A stretch of 64,000 bases of DNA from SG-bin7 sp964498095 (GTDB taxonomy: Bacteria > Bdellovibrionota > Bdellovibrionia > Bdellovibrionales > SG-bin7), in assembly GCA_964498095.1 (NCBI GenBank), contig CAZCFY010000014.1, positions 44,286 through 108,285 of the forward strand, read 5' to 3'. This document shows, in pieces, positions 1 through 8,653 of the stretch. Made by a program: the position numbers and the translations under genes. The notes beneath the pieces are model-generated. The model saw nothing but the letters and a program-made list of their open reading frames with translations. It had not been told where the DNA came from and ran no database searches. The stretch's first letter is position 1. Each line of letters starts with the position of its first letter.

Positions 1-22
1 GGTCGCTGGTTAACGAGGCCAA

Positions 23-415
23 TTAACATTGGCCAGGGCTAAATACTGTTTGCAGATGTGAAAAGATAAAATCATAGCCTTTATCATCGATTTGCGAATT
101 AATTCCAAACACATAATCCTTATCGATGCGGCTAACGGCAACGTGTTCTTCGTTGGCAGCTGGCTCAAATGATAAATTAAAAACGTCACTCGACGGATAA
201 AGCATAACAAAGATATTAGCGCCAAGATTTTTTAGATGTTTACGGCTTTCGCTAAAACCTTTTAGAGCCTGCTGAATTTTAAAATAAATCTCAAGAGCCA
301 GAGCCTCTTGATATTGAGCAAAGTAGATTCGCAGTGGCCCATCAAAAATAGCCGCGTTAAAGGCCGGGCTGTAAAACTTCGATTGTGTTAACGTTGCGAC
401 TGACGGATTTACCAT
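23..415 (-). CDS. Hypothetical protein, 130 aa
   Basis: I do not recognise this family. The protein is soluble, with no signal peptide or membrane segment, and is mixed alpha/beta in character. A helical stretch (about residues 33-65) is followed by strand-like segments rich in Phe, Val and Ile. The ATG at 415 is supported by an AAGGGG Shine-Dalgarno sequence just upstream on the minus strand. It lies downstream of hutI on the same strand, about 70 bp away, so co-transcription is possible but not shown. Its end is 22 bp from the window edge. Confidence 0.6.
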   Translation of the reverse strand: MVNPSVATLTQSKFYSPAFNAAIFDGPLRIYFAQYQEALALEIYFKIQQALKGFSESRKHLKNLGANIFVMLYPSSDVFNLSFEPAANEEHVAVSRIDKDYVFGINSQIDDKGYDFIFSHLQTVFSPGQC

Positions 416-482
416 GCAACCCCTTTTGTTTTATGCCTCCCTTTTAGACTAGAAAAGTTTTGTACTAAAAAGCAATTTTTTT

Positions 483-1709
483 TTAACAAATTCTTTTATT
501 TTTGGACCAGGTCTCTGCAATTGGCATTTTTCCAACCTGATAGAAGAGTTCACGCCAGGAGCTTTCAAGTACCGCGAAGTCCGAAACCTTCCCGGCCTCG
601 AGGCTACCAACGGAGTGACTTAGATTTAAAGCGTAAGCCGCGCCTATTGTGTAGGCGGAAATTATTTCGGGCAATGACATAGACATATTTAGACGTGCCA
701 ACACACCGACAAGCGAAAGATCCATTGAGGGACTCGTGCCGGGATTAAAATCTGTCGCCAGCGCAACTCTGGCACCTGCATCGATTAATTTTCTTGCCGG
801 TGGATAGGGCACTTTCAAATAAAAATCGGCCGTTGGCAGTAATACACATGTTGATTCTGTTTTGGCAAGCCGTTCAATTTCGTGATCCTGCAAACATAAA
901 AGGTGATCGACGCTGACGGCGCCAAGGTCAGCCGCTGCAACGGCACTTTGGGTAGAGGAAAGCTGCTCCACATGGCCCACTAGGTCCATTCCGAGCTCCT
1001 TGGCCTTCTGCCAATACCGTTTTGCCATCTCCAAAGAAAAATAGCCCTTTTCGACAAATATATCCACGCGCTGACTGAGTTTATTTTTCTTAATTAAAGG
1101 AAGAGTCTGCGCCATGATTTCATCTATATATTGCTCAGGGTCTGGAGTTTCCGGCGATTTCGCATGCGGGCCCAAAAAAGTGGAAACACAATGGATGCCT
1201 TTGGCCCGCTTTATAATTTTTAATAGCCTAATTTCCTGCGCGTGGCTTAATCCATAGCCCGACTTTACTTCGAGAGTTGTTACTCCCTGACGGGCAAAAT
1301 TTAAAACATGTTTCTGCAGAATTTCGCCGAGTTTTTTGTCCGAAGTTGCGCGGGTGGCATTAACCGTAGATAAAATTCCGCCGCCACGTGCGGCGATTTC
1401 TTGGTAAGACATCCCCTGGTTACGTAATTCAAACTCATGCGCGCGGCTTCCACCAAATAAGCTATGCGTGTGACACTCCACGAAGCCCGGTAGAATAACT
1501 TTGCCTTTTAAATCAATGCTCTTTTTTTTCTTTTTGGCAATTTTAGACGGAAGTTCTTTGGCCGGTCCAATCCAGACAATCTTCCCATTCTGACAGGCTA
1601 AAACGGCGTCATTAATAATGGATAAGTCACCTTCAGAGATACGGCGACCGCCCTTGGCGGCAGCAGCACTTAAGGTTAAGGCTTCAGAAATGTTTTTAAA
1701 AAGGATCAC
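483..1709 (-). CDS. hutI: Imidazolonepropionase
   Basis: Predicted to hydrolyse 4-imidazolone-5-propionate to N-formimino-L-glutamate, the third step of histidine degradation, in the cytosol. At 408 aa it matches the usual length. The amidohydrolase metal motif HTH followed by SLFGGSRAHEF (about residues 80-92), the HVEQLSS segment and the ATDFNPGTSPSMDL segment are all HutI-typical. The only plausible start is GTG at 1709, without a clear Shine-Dalgarno sequence. No hutU, hutH or hutG homologue lies nearby, so the rest of the pathway must be elsewhere or missing. It is followed on the same strand by an unrelated small gene. Confidence 0.93.
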   Translation of the reverse strand: MILFKNISEALTLSAAAAKGGRRISEGDLSIINDAVLACQNGKIVWIGPAKELPSKIAKKKKKSIDLKGKVILPGFVECHTHSLFGGSRAHEFELRNQGMSYQEIAARGGGILSTVNATRATSDKKLGEILQKHVLNFARQGVTTLEVKSGYGLSHAQEIRLLKIIKRAKGIHCVSTFLGPHAKSPETPDPEQYIDEIMAQTLPLIKKNKLSQRVDIFVEKGYFSLEMAKRYWQKAKELGMDLVGHVEQLSSTQSAVAAADLGAVSVDHLLCLQDHEIERLAKTESTCVLLPTADFYLKVPYPPARKLIDAGARVALATDFNPGTSPSMDLSLVGVLARLNMSMSLPEIISAYTIGAAYALNLSHSVGSLEAGKVSDFAVLESSWRELFYQVGKMPIAETWSKNKRIC

Positions 1710-1718
1710 ATTTAAGAA

Positions 1719-3011
1719 TTACTGAGTAATATAGCGTTTATCAAACTCATTTTGAAAGGATGCGGAATATTTTCCGTTAAATAAGGTCACGTCCAGAGCT
1801 TTAATCTTAGTAAGCGCATCGCCAAAGCTATCAGAAGCGGCCAATACCATGAGATGTTCGCTAAAAAGTCTGTCTATAGATCTTGCGTCGTTGGCACTCA
1901 TTACGGCCGCTTTCTTGCGGACTTCCCACCAAATTGAAGCATATACCCGGCCCATTAAATGAACCTCGCCCAAGGCATTGTTGCCGCAGGCCCGATAAGC
2001 CTGTTCGGCCGTGAGATTGGCGTTGCTATCAATCCGGCGCAAGACTAAACACTCATCAAAACCATTAACGTCATTTACCAGCGCCTCGCCCAGTGCCGTA
2101 TTTGAGGGAAACATTATGGCCGCATGATAATCCGCTTGGCCCTCGTCAATGGCGCCGATACAACCGGTGTTATCCGTGCAACAAGTAGAATTACGTTCCT
2201 GCTGAGAACAAATTCTGGTTTTATTTCCTGGCGTGGAAAGATTATAAATCGAAAAATTAGTCGCATAACCCACATTGGCGTGACCCATTTCATGCAAATA
2301 TATTTCGGCCCCCAACGAGAATTCAGCGCCACCGTCGGTAAGCGAACCAATAACGACAATTTTATTTTCTGGATCCCAGAAGGCATTATCTAAATTCGGA
2401 TACCAAGAAATCACTCCAATATTTTGGTCTTTCGCGAAAAACTTACCAACCCGCGCGGCCATATATTTAATTTGCGCATTTATCCAATAAAAAGCCATGA
2501 CCTGACTAAAGCGGTGATTAACATCGTTGCCGTAGTTAAATTTAAAATTGCCCGTAGCCGTACTTACCCGCGGCAGCAGGGCGCGGTCAGTCCGCGCGAT
2601 GACGTCGATTGATGGATTTTTTAAAAAGCCCGAATTGTCATAATCAGCGCGTTCAATTGATACACCGTGAAGTTGATAGGCTGCTAAATTAGAATTGCCG
2701 GAGATGGCCGCGGGCAAGGCGGCTTCATTCATGGCAACAGGGTTTTTCCAAAATAAACAGCTATTAAAATTTGGATTTGTAAAACAATCGGCGACACGAT
2801 TCTTAACGACGCCGTCAACGGGCAAAACTGGCACCTGTTCGTTAGAAGCCGCTGGATCTTGTTCGTTAGGATTATTTGTGGTTGCCGACGAATTTGATAT
2901 CTGGTTTACAGCTGCGGCCATGGGAAAGTCGCCACCGCAGTTTTGATAGGCCAACATAAGCGCCATTAATATAGCAATGACCTTAAGGCTGTTTTTGTTA
3001 GCCAATTTCAT
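1719..3011 (-). CDS. Predicted lipoprotein zinc metallopeptidase (gluzincin-like)
   Basis: A secreted or surface protein of 430 aa with an N-terminal hydrophobic leader ending in AYQNCGG, a non-canonical lipobox with Asn at -1. A low-complexity Asn/Ser/Pro-rich linker follows (about 40-65). HEMGH at residues 240-244 and the Glu of DEGQADY at about 290 form the HExxH plus downstream Glu arrangement of thermolysin-like gluzincins. Paired cysteines (CSQQ, CC, GC) lie between them. Start ATG has GAGGG upstream. It sits 9 bp before hutI on the same strand but is functionally unrelated. The peptidase assignment rests on the motif only; the family is not one I can name. Confidence 0.72.
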   Translation of the reverse strand: MKLANKNSLKVIAILMALMLAYQNCGGDFPMAAAVNQISNSSATTNNPNEQDPAASNEQVPVLPVDGVVKNRVADCFTNPNFNSCLFWKNPVAMNEAALPAAISGNSNLAAYQLHGVSIERADYDNSGFLKNPSIDVIARTDRALLPRVSTATGNFKFNYGNDVNHRFSQVMAFYWINAQIKYMAARVGKFFAKDQNIGVISWYPNLDNAFWDPENKIVVIGSLTDGGAEFSLGAEIYLHEMGHANVGYATNFSIYNLSTPGNKTRICSQQERNSTCCTDNTGCIGAIDEGQADYHAAIMFPSNTALGEALVNDVNGFDECLVLRRIDSNANLTAEQAYRACGNNALGEVHLMGRVYASIWWEVRKKAAVMSANDARSIDRLFSEHLMVLAASDSFGDALTKIKALDVTLFNGKYSASFQNEFDKRYITQ

Positions 3012-3120
3012 TTCCCTCGCCCGCTAGATATTCCTATCGGACCAAAGTCTAGAAAACTTTAGCTCAATTTGAGACAATATAACTGTAGTCTTTTCACTAA
3101 GATGCATTAGAATAAACCGC

Positions 3121-4104
3121 ATGCAAGCGTTAGAAAGTACGCTCAACGGCGAAAAAGTAGAGACCCGGCTCATTGAGCGCGAAGTTCCCACAATTAAAGA
3201 CGGCGAGGTTTTAATTCGCGCCCGCTTCTCCAGTTTAAATTACAAGGACGCATTGGGCGTAAGTGGTAAAGGAAAAATCTATAAGGGCTATCCGCGCATC
3301 GGCGGCATCGATGTCGCCGGCGAGATCGCGCAAAGCCGCAGTGAAAACTTTAGCGAAGGCGATAAGGTTTTGATCACGGGCTGTGGTTTGGGCGAAGTTT
3401 ATGATGGCGGTTATGCCGAGTATGTTAAGTTTGCCGCCGAAAACGTTATTCCACTACCAGGAAATTTATCTCTTGAGGAAAGTATGATTTACGGTACCGC
3501 CGGTTTTACCGCGGCCCTTTGTTTACAGCGCTTAATTCAGAATGAACAAATTCCCGAAAAGGGTCCTATTGTCGTCACCGGCGCCAGCGGCGGCGTGGGC
3601 TCCTTTGCGACGCAATTTTTAGCGCAATCCGGCTACAGTGTAACAGCCGTTTCGGGCAAAAAAGATAAATATGACTTTTTAAGTTCTCTGGGTGCTGAAA
3701 CCATCTGCGATATTACCCAGCTGGAATTAGGCCCCCGTCCGCTGGAAACCGTAAAATTCGGCGGCGCTATCGATAACGTCGGCGGCGAAACGCTGGCCAA
3801 AATTAGCCATCACGTTAATCTCTGGGGAAATATCGCGTGCGTAGGACTCACCGAAAATCATGAAGTGAAATTAAGTGTCATGCCGCTAATTCTCCGCGGC
3901 GTTAGCCTTTTGGGAATTAGCTCCAACAACTGCGGCCTACAACTCCGTCATAATCTGTGGCAGTGGCTTGCCAATGAATTAAAACCGCGCGATTTAAAAC
4001 GCTTCGTCAGTCACACCGGAAGTTTATCAACCGTGGGACTGATGGCCGATAAAATGCTTAATCGCCAGACATGGGGACGAATTCTAATTCGATGCGAGAG
4101 CTAA
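3121..4104 (+). CDS. acuI: Acrylyl-CoA reductase-like zinc-free MDR oxidoreductase (YhdH/AcuI family)
   Basis: Medium-chain dehydrogenase/reductase of 327 aa, full length for the YhdH/YhfP family, which includes NADPH-dependent acrylyl-CoA reductases. The N-terminal GroES-like domain contains SLNYKDALG, the family signature. The Rossmann segment VVTGASGGVGSFA (about 154-166) binds NADPH, and IDNVGGETLA follows. There is no catalytic or structural zinc cysteine cluster. The C-terminal segment with RGVSLLGI is family-typical. The 3' end overlaps the next gene's start by 13 bp, implying co-transcription with the PAP2 phosphatase. Substrate is inferred from the family. Confidence 0.85.
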   Translation: MQALESTLNGEKVETRLIEREVPTIKDGEVLIRARFSSLNYKDALGVSGKGKIYKGYPRIGGIDVAGEIAQSRSENFSEGDKVLITGCGLGEVYDGGYAEYVKFAAENVIPLPGNLSLEESMIYGTAGFTAALCLQRLIQNEQIPEKGPIVVTGASGGVGSFATQFLAQSGYSVTAVSGKKDKYDFLSSLGAETICDITQLELGPRPLETVKFGGAIDNVGGETLAKISHHVNLWGNIACVGLTENHEVKLSVMPLILRGVSLLGISSNNCGLQLRHNLWQWLANELKPRDLKRFVSHTGSLSTVGLMADKMLNRQTWGRILIRCES

Positions 4105-4661
4105 TTATTCAGTGGGATCACTGGTTATTTCTAAAGATTAATCACGATTGGACTCATCCGGCCCTGGACCCCTTCGTCGTTGGCTTAACGAATATTCTGC
4201 ACGCAAAAATATTTACGTTGGGAATTTTGCCAGCGGTCATTATAGGACTCATTTACTGGCAGCGAAAAATCGCTTTACAAGTCTTGGCTTCGATAGCGAT
4301 CACGATTGCGATTACCGATTTTACTTCCTACAAAGTTTTTAAGAGTGCTTTTGACCGCAAACGCCCGCATCACACCGAAATTGGCGCCATCGTTCGCGTA
4401 CCCTATGGACCGATGAGTAAAAGCTTTCCCTCGAATCACTCGTTAAATTCATTTGCACTTGCTAATATTTTAGCCTTTTATTGGCCAAGCGGTGCGGTCT
4501 ATTACTTTATTTATGCAATTTTAGCTGCCTATAGCCGGGTTTACGTCGGAGTTCACTATCCTCTGGATGTAATAGCTGGTATGATGATCGGAATTATTTT
4601 TGCCGTGGTGATTCGCAGAGCCTTACTTTTGCGTTTTCCGTGGTTTCAAAAAAAATCGTAA
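4092..4661 (+). CDS. PAP2-family membrane phosphatase
   Basis: Integral membrane acid phosphatase of about 189 aa, five to six membrane segments. The three PAP2 motifs are visible: KxxxxRxRP-like FKSAFDRKRPH, PSNHS (SFPSNHSLNSF), and SRVYVGVHYPLDV, carrying the catalytic His residues. Family members remove phosphate from lipid phosphates such as undecaprenyl pyrophosphate or phosphatidylglycerol phosphate. I chose ATG 4092 over 4071 because residues from MREL onward align with the family start and the overlap with the upstream gene is then only 13 bp. It is followed 12 bp later by the FKBP gene. Confidence 0.85.
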   Translation: MRELIIQWDHWLFLKINHDWTHPALDPFVVGLTNILHAKIFTLGILPAVIIGLIYWQRKIALQVLASIAITIAITDFTSYKVFKSAFDRKRPHHTEIGAIVRVPYGPMSKSFPSNHSLNSFALANILAFYWPSGAVYYFIYAILAAYSRVYVGVHYPLDVIAGMMIGIIFAVVIRRALLLRFPWFQKKS

Positions 4662-4673
4662 GAAGGAGACAAC

Positions 4674-5396
4674 ATGAGATTCTACACGTTAATTTTAGCG
4701 TTCCTAAGCTTGTTAATTATGAGCTGCGACCGCAACGCGAATGTAACGCCAAATTCAGATAAAGAAAAAACTCTTTATGTATTGGGCGCGCAACTAGGAC
4801 GAAACTTGGAAGACTTCAAATTCAGCGATGAAGACATGAAGTACGTTATCCAGGGTATGCGTGACAAAGCCGGCGGCAAACCCGTCGTCGTAGCACCCTC
4901 GCAAGAATATTTTGAAAAAATTAAGGCTTTAATGGAAGCCCCCATGAAGGATAAAGCGAAAGCCGAAATAGATGCGGGTGAAAAGTTTTTGGCCGACGCT
5001 GAAAAGCAACCTGGAGCCCAAAAACAAAAATCAGGTTTGATCTATATTGAAACTAAAGCAGGAACCGGCAAAAACCCAACGCCAGCGGATTTCGTTAAAG
5101 TTTTTTACCGCGGCACACTCCGTGACGGTAAAGAGTTTGATAGCAATATGGGTAAGGATCCCGCCAAGTTCCCGCTCGGTGGAGTTATCCCCTGCTGGAC
5201 GGAAGCTTTACAGCTCATGAAAGCGGGCGGCAAAGCAACTATCTATTGCCCAACAATGATTGCTTACGGCTACCGCGGTAGCCCACCGGTTATTCCTGGT
5301 GGTGCGGCCCTCAAATTCGAAGTTGAATTACTAGGAATCGAAGCTCCGCCAAAAATGGATATCCCTGGTCATGCTAAAGGAAAGAAAAGCAAATAG
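4674..5396 (+). CDS. FKBP-type peptidyl-prolyl isomerase, lipoprotein
   Basis: Mip/FkpA-like foldase of 240 aa. A signal peptide ends in a canonical lipobox (LLIMSC), so it is anchored on the periplasmic side of a membrane. A helical dimerisation-type region (about 30-110, with a charged coiled stretch) precedes the FKBP domain (about 120-225) with VKVFYRGTLRDGKEFDSN and the typical PPVIPGGAALKFEVELLGI ending. The start has an excellent AAGGAG Shine-Dalgarno sequence 6 bp upstream. The C-terminus is a Lys/Gly-rich tail. It likely helps fold exported proteins. The next gene starts 3 bp after the stop. Confidence 0.92.
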   Translation: MRFYTLILAFLSLLIMSCDRNANVTPNSDKEKTLYVLGAQLGRNLEDFKFSDEDMKYVIQGMRDKAGGKPVVVAPSQEYFEKIKALMEAPMKDKAKAEIDAGEKFLADAEKQPGAQKQKSGLIYIETKAGTGKNPTPADFVKVFYRGTLRDGKEFDSNMGKDPAKFPLGGVIPCWTEALQLMKAGGKATIYCPTMIAYGYRGSPPVIPGGAALKFEVELLGIEAPPKMDIPGHAKGKKSK

Positions 5397-5399
5397 TGT

Positions 5400-7400
5400 A
5401 TGTTGACGCCATCAACCCGTTATTTGGCGCGAGTTTTACTCGCGCCAATTATACTTTTTACCTTAATGCGGCTGGGTTTTTGGTGGTTATTTAAGGGCTC
5501 AGAACATGTTGGGACGCAAGAACTGTGGAAAGCCTGGCTGTTAGGATTCCGCTACGATTTACGGGTCGCCTTAGTATTAGCCCTCCCCAATATTTTATTA
5601 ATTAATATCCGGTTTTTTAATCCCCGCTGGTCAAAATCAGCGCGTAGTTATTGGAAGGCCTATTGGGTTTTCGTGATGACTCTGGCCTTTGCCTTTTATC
5701 TCTTTGATTTTGGCTATTATGAATATCTCCGCACACACACAAACGCTACTGCGCTAAGATTTCTGGTGGATTTTTCGATTTCCATGCAGATGATTTGGCA
5801 AAGCTACCCCGTCATAAAGGCCTTTGCGATTATATTTGTTTTCGCAATTTTTTATGCCACGGTTTTTTCGCGTCTTATTTTGCCGGCGGTGGATAAATCA
5901 ATCGAGAACATTTCTTTTAAGCAATCTTTTACCAATGGTTGGGTGGCTGCCGGCATCGTTCTCGCAGGGCTCTACGGAAAAGCATCGTCATATCCATTGC
6001 GCTGGAGTGACGCTTATTTTTCAAATAATGCCTTCACGACGGCGCTTGCGGTAAATCCAATTCACTATTTTGTTGATACCTTTAAATACCGACACTCCGG
6101 ATTTGATGCGGAAAAGGTTAAAAAATATATTCCTTCCGTGCGCCGCTATTTAGGACTACCAGAAGAAAGCTCGAATGAAATTAAAATCAAACGTGAAGTA
6201 AATCCAAGTCCCGTTGAGCCACCGTTAAATGTGGTGGTAATTATTTTGGAATCACAAGCCGCTTTTAAAACTGGGATATTTGGCAACGCCGCAAATCCAA
6301 CACCTTATTTGGACCGTCTAGCAAATTCTTCCGTATTATTTAAAAAACATTATGTCCCCAGCGAAGGGACCGCACGGTCTATATTTGGAATTTTAACGGC
6401 GATTCCCGATGTGAACACCGACTACACCTCGTCCCGTAATCCACTCATTGCCGGTCAAAATCTTATTATAAACGCTTTCGAAAATTACAAAAAATTTTAT
6501 TTCTTAGGCGGAAGTACCAGCTGGGGAAACATACGTGGTCTTATTTCTTACAATATACCTGATATCGAAATCGTCGAAGAAGGCAGCTTTAGCGGCGAAC
6601 GCAATGACGTCTGGGGAATTTCGGATTTAGAGTTATTTAAAGAAGCCCACAAGCGCTTTGATGCCATTAAGGATCAGCCCTTTTTTGCCGTCATCCAGTC
6701 GGCAGGCTTTCACCGGCCCTATACGATCCCCAAAAACCACGACGATTTTAAACTTGCCGATCCAAAACCCGAACACATTGCCAACGGCGGCTTTGATTCC
6801 GTTGAAGAACTAAACTCTTTACGGTTTCAGGATTTTAGCTTGGGGAAATTTTTTGCTCTGGCCGAAAAGTCGGAGTACTTCAAAAATACTTTATTCGTAA
6901 TTCAGGGAGATCATGGCTTGCCGGGAAATAAAGCTAAAAACTTAACGCCGGGCCAGATTTTTTTTGGGCTATCGCGCTGGCATGTGCCCCTGCTTTTTTA
7001 CTCTCCCCGTTTGTTTCCCACTCCCGAAGTTATTGAGGATATTTCGAGTGAACTTGATGTCATGACAACTGTCGCGAGTTTGACTGGACGGGCCCATACC
7101 AATACAACGCTGGGCCGAAATCTGTTTGATAAAACGTTGGCCACCGAGCGACCAGCATTACTTTATACTTATTACGAGAATCCCCCGGGCGTTTCGGTAA
7201 TTACCAAAGATTATTTGGTCCGCTGTAATGCGCGACTAAGCTGTTCGGGGCTTTATAATTATAACTCTTCCACTCCCGACCTTGATCTAAGCCAGAATGA
7301 ATCTGATAGTTACAAGAAGCTGCAGGACTTAACTTTTGGCCTGTATGAAACCGCAAAATACCTTCTATATCACAATCCTAACCCGCTTATAAAAAAATAA
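5400..7400 (+). CDS. LtaS-like membrane phosphoglycerol/sulfatase-fold transferase
   Basis: A 666-aa protein with five N-terminal membrane segments (about 1-200) and a periplasmic alkaline-phosphatase/sulfatase-fold domain. VVVIILES opens the domain. Thr324 in SEGTARS is in the position of the LtaS catalytic Thr, and metal ligands are offered by QSAGFHRPY and QGDHG (D504, H505). In Gram-negative relatives such enzymes (OpgB, phosphoethanolamine or phosphoglycerol transferases) modify periplasmic glycans or lipids. The donor is not deducible here. It is 3 bp downstream of the FKBP gene and probably in the same transcript. A paralogue lies at 12250. Confidence 0.85.
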   Translation: MLTPSTRYLARVLLAPIILFTLMRLGFWWLFKGSEHVGTQELWKAWLLGFRYDLRVALVLALPNILLINIRFFNPRWSKSARSYWKAYWVFVMTLAFAFYLFDFGYYEYLRTHTNATALRFLVDFSISMQMIWQSYPVIKAFAIIFVFAIFYATVFSRLILPAVDKSIENISFKQSFTNGWVAAGIVLAGLYGKASSYPLRWSDAYFSNNAFTTALAVNPIHYFVDTFKYRHSGFDAEKVKKYIPSVRRYLGLPEESSNEIKIKREVNPSPVEPPLNVVVIILESQAAFKTGIFGNAANPTPYLDRLANSSVLFKKHYVPSEGTARSIFGILTAIPDVNTDYTSSRNPLIAGQNLIINAFENYKKFYFLGGSTSWGNIRGLISYNIPDIEIVEEGSFSGERNDVWGISDLELFKEAHKRFDAIKDQPFFAVIQSAGFHRPYTIPKNHDDFKLADPKPEHIANGGFDSVEELNSLRFQDFSLGKFFALAEKSEYFKNTLFVIQGDHGLPGNKAKNLTPGQIFFGLSRWHVPLLFYSPRLFPTPEVIEDISSELDVMTTVASLTGRAHTNTTLGRNLFDKTLATERPALLYTYYENPPGVSVITKDYLVRCNARLSCSGLYNYNSSTPDLDLSQNESDSYKKLQDLTFGLYETAKYLLYHNPNPLIKK

Positions 7401-7439
7401 CTCCAGTCCAGCAACATTGAATCCGATAAAGAATTCAGG

Positions 7440-7859
7440 ATGTTGCGAATTATTTTTCCGCTACTTTTAGCGTTAGCAGTAGGAATTTTCTTACCGGTTT
7501 CCTTTGCGAAACCGCCTAAAAAGCCCAAGGAACGCGAACCAGCCAGTTTTAAGTACGTAATCACGAGCCAAGAATGGATGTCCATGATGTCCCGTGATCT
7601 ACCGGCGGCATTTTGTGATAGCAAAGAATATTACGGTTTTTGTTTCGATACCGACAAGCAATCCTGTGGGGCTACCGTTCAAAAAATCGCTAGCCGCTGT
7701 TATAAAAAAATATCCATTCCAAAATCAGTTAGGCTTTCCACCCAAGGCGTTGATTTGGGCCAATGGTTAGGCCGCTGCGTCGGCGGCGAATACGAAAAGC
7801 AAATGTCAGGCAAACGCAAAAACAATGCTGTTTGCAAAGAGAGCCGCCAATGGTTTTAG
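7440..7859 (+). CDS. Secreted cysteine-rich hypothetical protein, 139 aa
   Basis: A Sec signal peptide (about 1-23, ending SFA-KPP) is followed by a basic proline patch. The mature domain has six cysteines with spacing C-x8-C-x7-C-x11-C, then C (GRCVGGEY) and a last Cys near the end, all probably disulfide-bonded in the periplasm. I recall a widespread uncharacterised secreted family with this pattern but cannot name it. The last bases overlap the next gene's start (ATG inside the TGGTTTTAG end), so the two are translationally coupled and perhaps functionally linked. Confidence 0.75.
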   Translation: MLRIIFPLLLALAVGIFLPVSFAKPPKKPKEREPASFKYVITSQEWMSMMSRDLPAAFCDSKEYYGFCFDTDKQSCGATVQKIASRCYKKISIPKSVRLSTQGVDLGQWLGRCVGGEYEKQMSGKRKNNAVCKESRQWF

Positions 7860-8653
7860 TCTTCGCATTACTTCATTGGTTCTCTTATGCGTTTGCGGGT
7901 TGCGACCTAAATGTAAATCAGTTGCAAGAATTACGCACGAGTCTTCTTTGCAGCTGCGATGACGACACGAATGCCTGTGCAATTCTGGTGGATGCATTCC
8001 AGCGTCCCAACACCAACACTTTGGCTTCAATGGTCGGCGCCGCCATAGGCACGCACTTAAATTATCGGGTATATAATCCCTATTCTCCGAAAGGACGCCT
8101 TAGTCAGGCGGGCCTTAATGACTGGTCGGCCGTGGCCTTTAAAAATTGTGGGATGTTCGAGCAAAAAGAACTGCGTGAGCTACTTTCCAAGAGTATCGAC
8201 GAACAACTCCAAGTCGTAAATAATAACTTAAAACTCTGCCGCCAAGCCGAACAGCTTTACGAAACCTTCGAAGAACCCCATTTTGAAGCCCGCTGCGAAA
8301 AGGGAAAACTCGTCGCCAGTCCTCGAAAGCTAGAAAATACTGTTGAGCACACTGTGATTCGTGGTCCCGCCAGCAACGAGTTCACGCATATTTTGAGAAG
8401 TAAAGGCGGGGAAACGGCGCGCTTTACGCAACGCTCGTTTATGATGAACATTCATGGCAAGAGCGATTCAATTAAATATACGCTTAATTTTGTCGACGAT
8501 AATAATAATACGCTTAAACCCACTTCCGCCGAAGTGACCCATGTGCGCGGATTATGGCAGCGCTACCGCCGTGAATTTGTCGAAATGACCAACTGCTGTA
8601 ACAACCCAAAAGACACAAAAGAAGCCTGCAAAAAATACGATATTAAAGATTAA
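7850..8653 (+). CDS. Secreted hypothetical protein, 267 aa
   Basis: Unrecognised family. I place the start at ATG 7850, which gives a clean signal peptide (MVLVFALLHWFSYAFA, cleaved before GCDL) and a 10-bp overlap with the preceding secreted gene. An upstream in-frame start would put an Arg-rich stretch before the leader. The mature protein has scattered Cys (CSCDD, CGMF, CRQ, CCNN, CKKYD), so disulfides are likely. The C-terminal half is strand-rich. Its 3' end overlaps the convergent SMP-30-like gene by 4 bp. Confidence 0.75.
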   Translation: MVLVFALLHWFSYAFAGCDLNVNQLQELRTSLLCSCDDDTNACAILVDAFQRPNTNTLASMVGAAIGTHLNYRVYNPYSPKGRLSQAGLNDWSAVAFKNCGMFEQKELRELLSKSIDEQLQVVNNNLKLCRQAEQLYETFEEPHFEARCEKGKLVASPRKLENTVEHTVIRGPASNEFTHILRSKGGETARFTQRSFMMNIHGKSDSIKYTLNFVDDNNNTLKPTSAEVTHVRGLWQRYRREFVEMTNCCNNPKDTKEACKKYDIKD

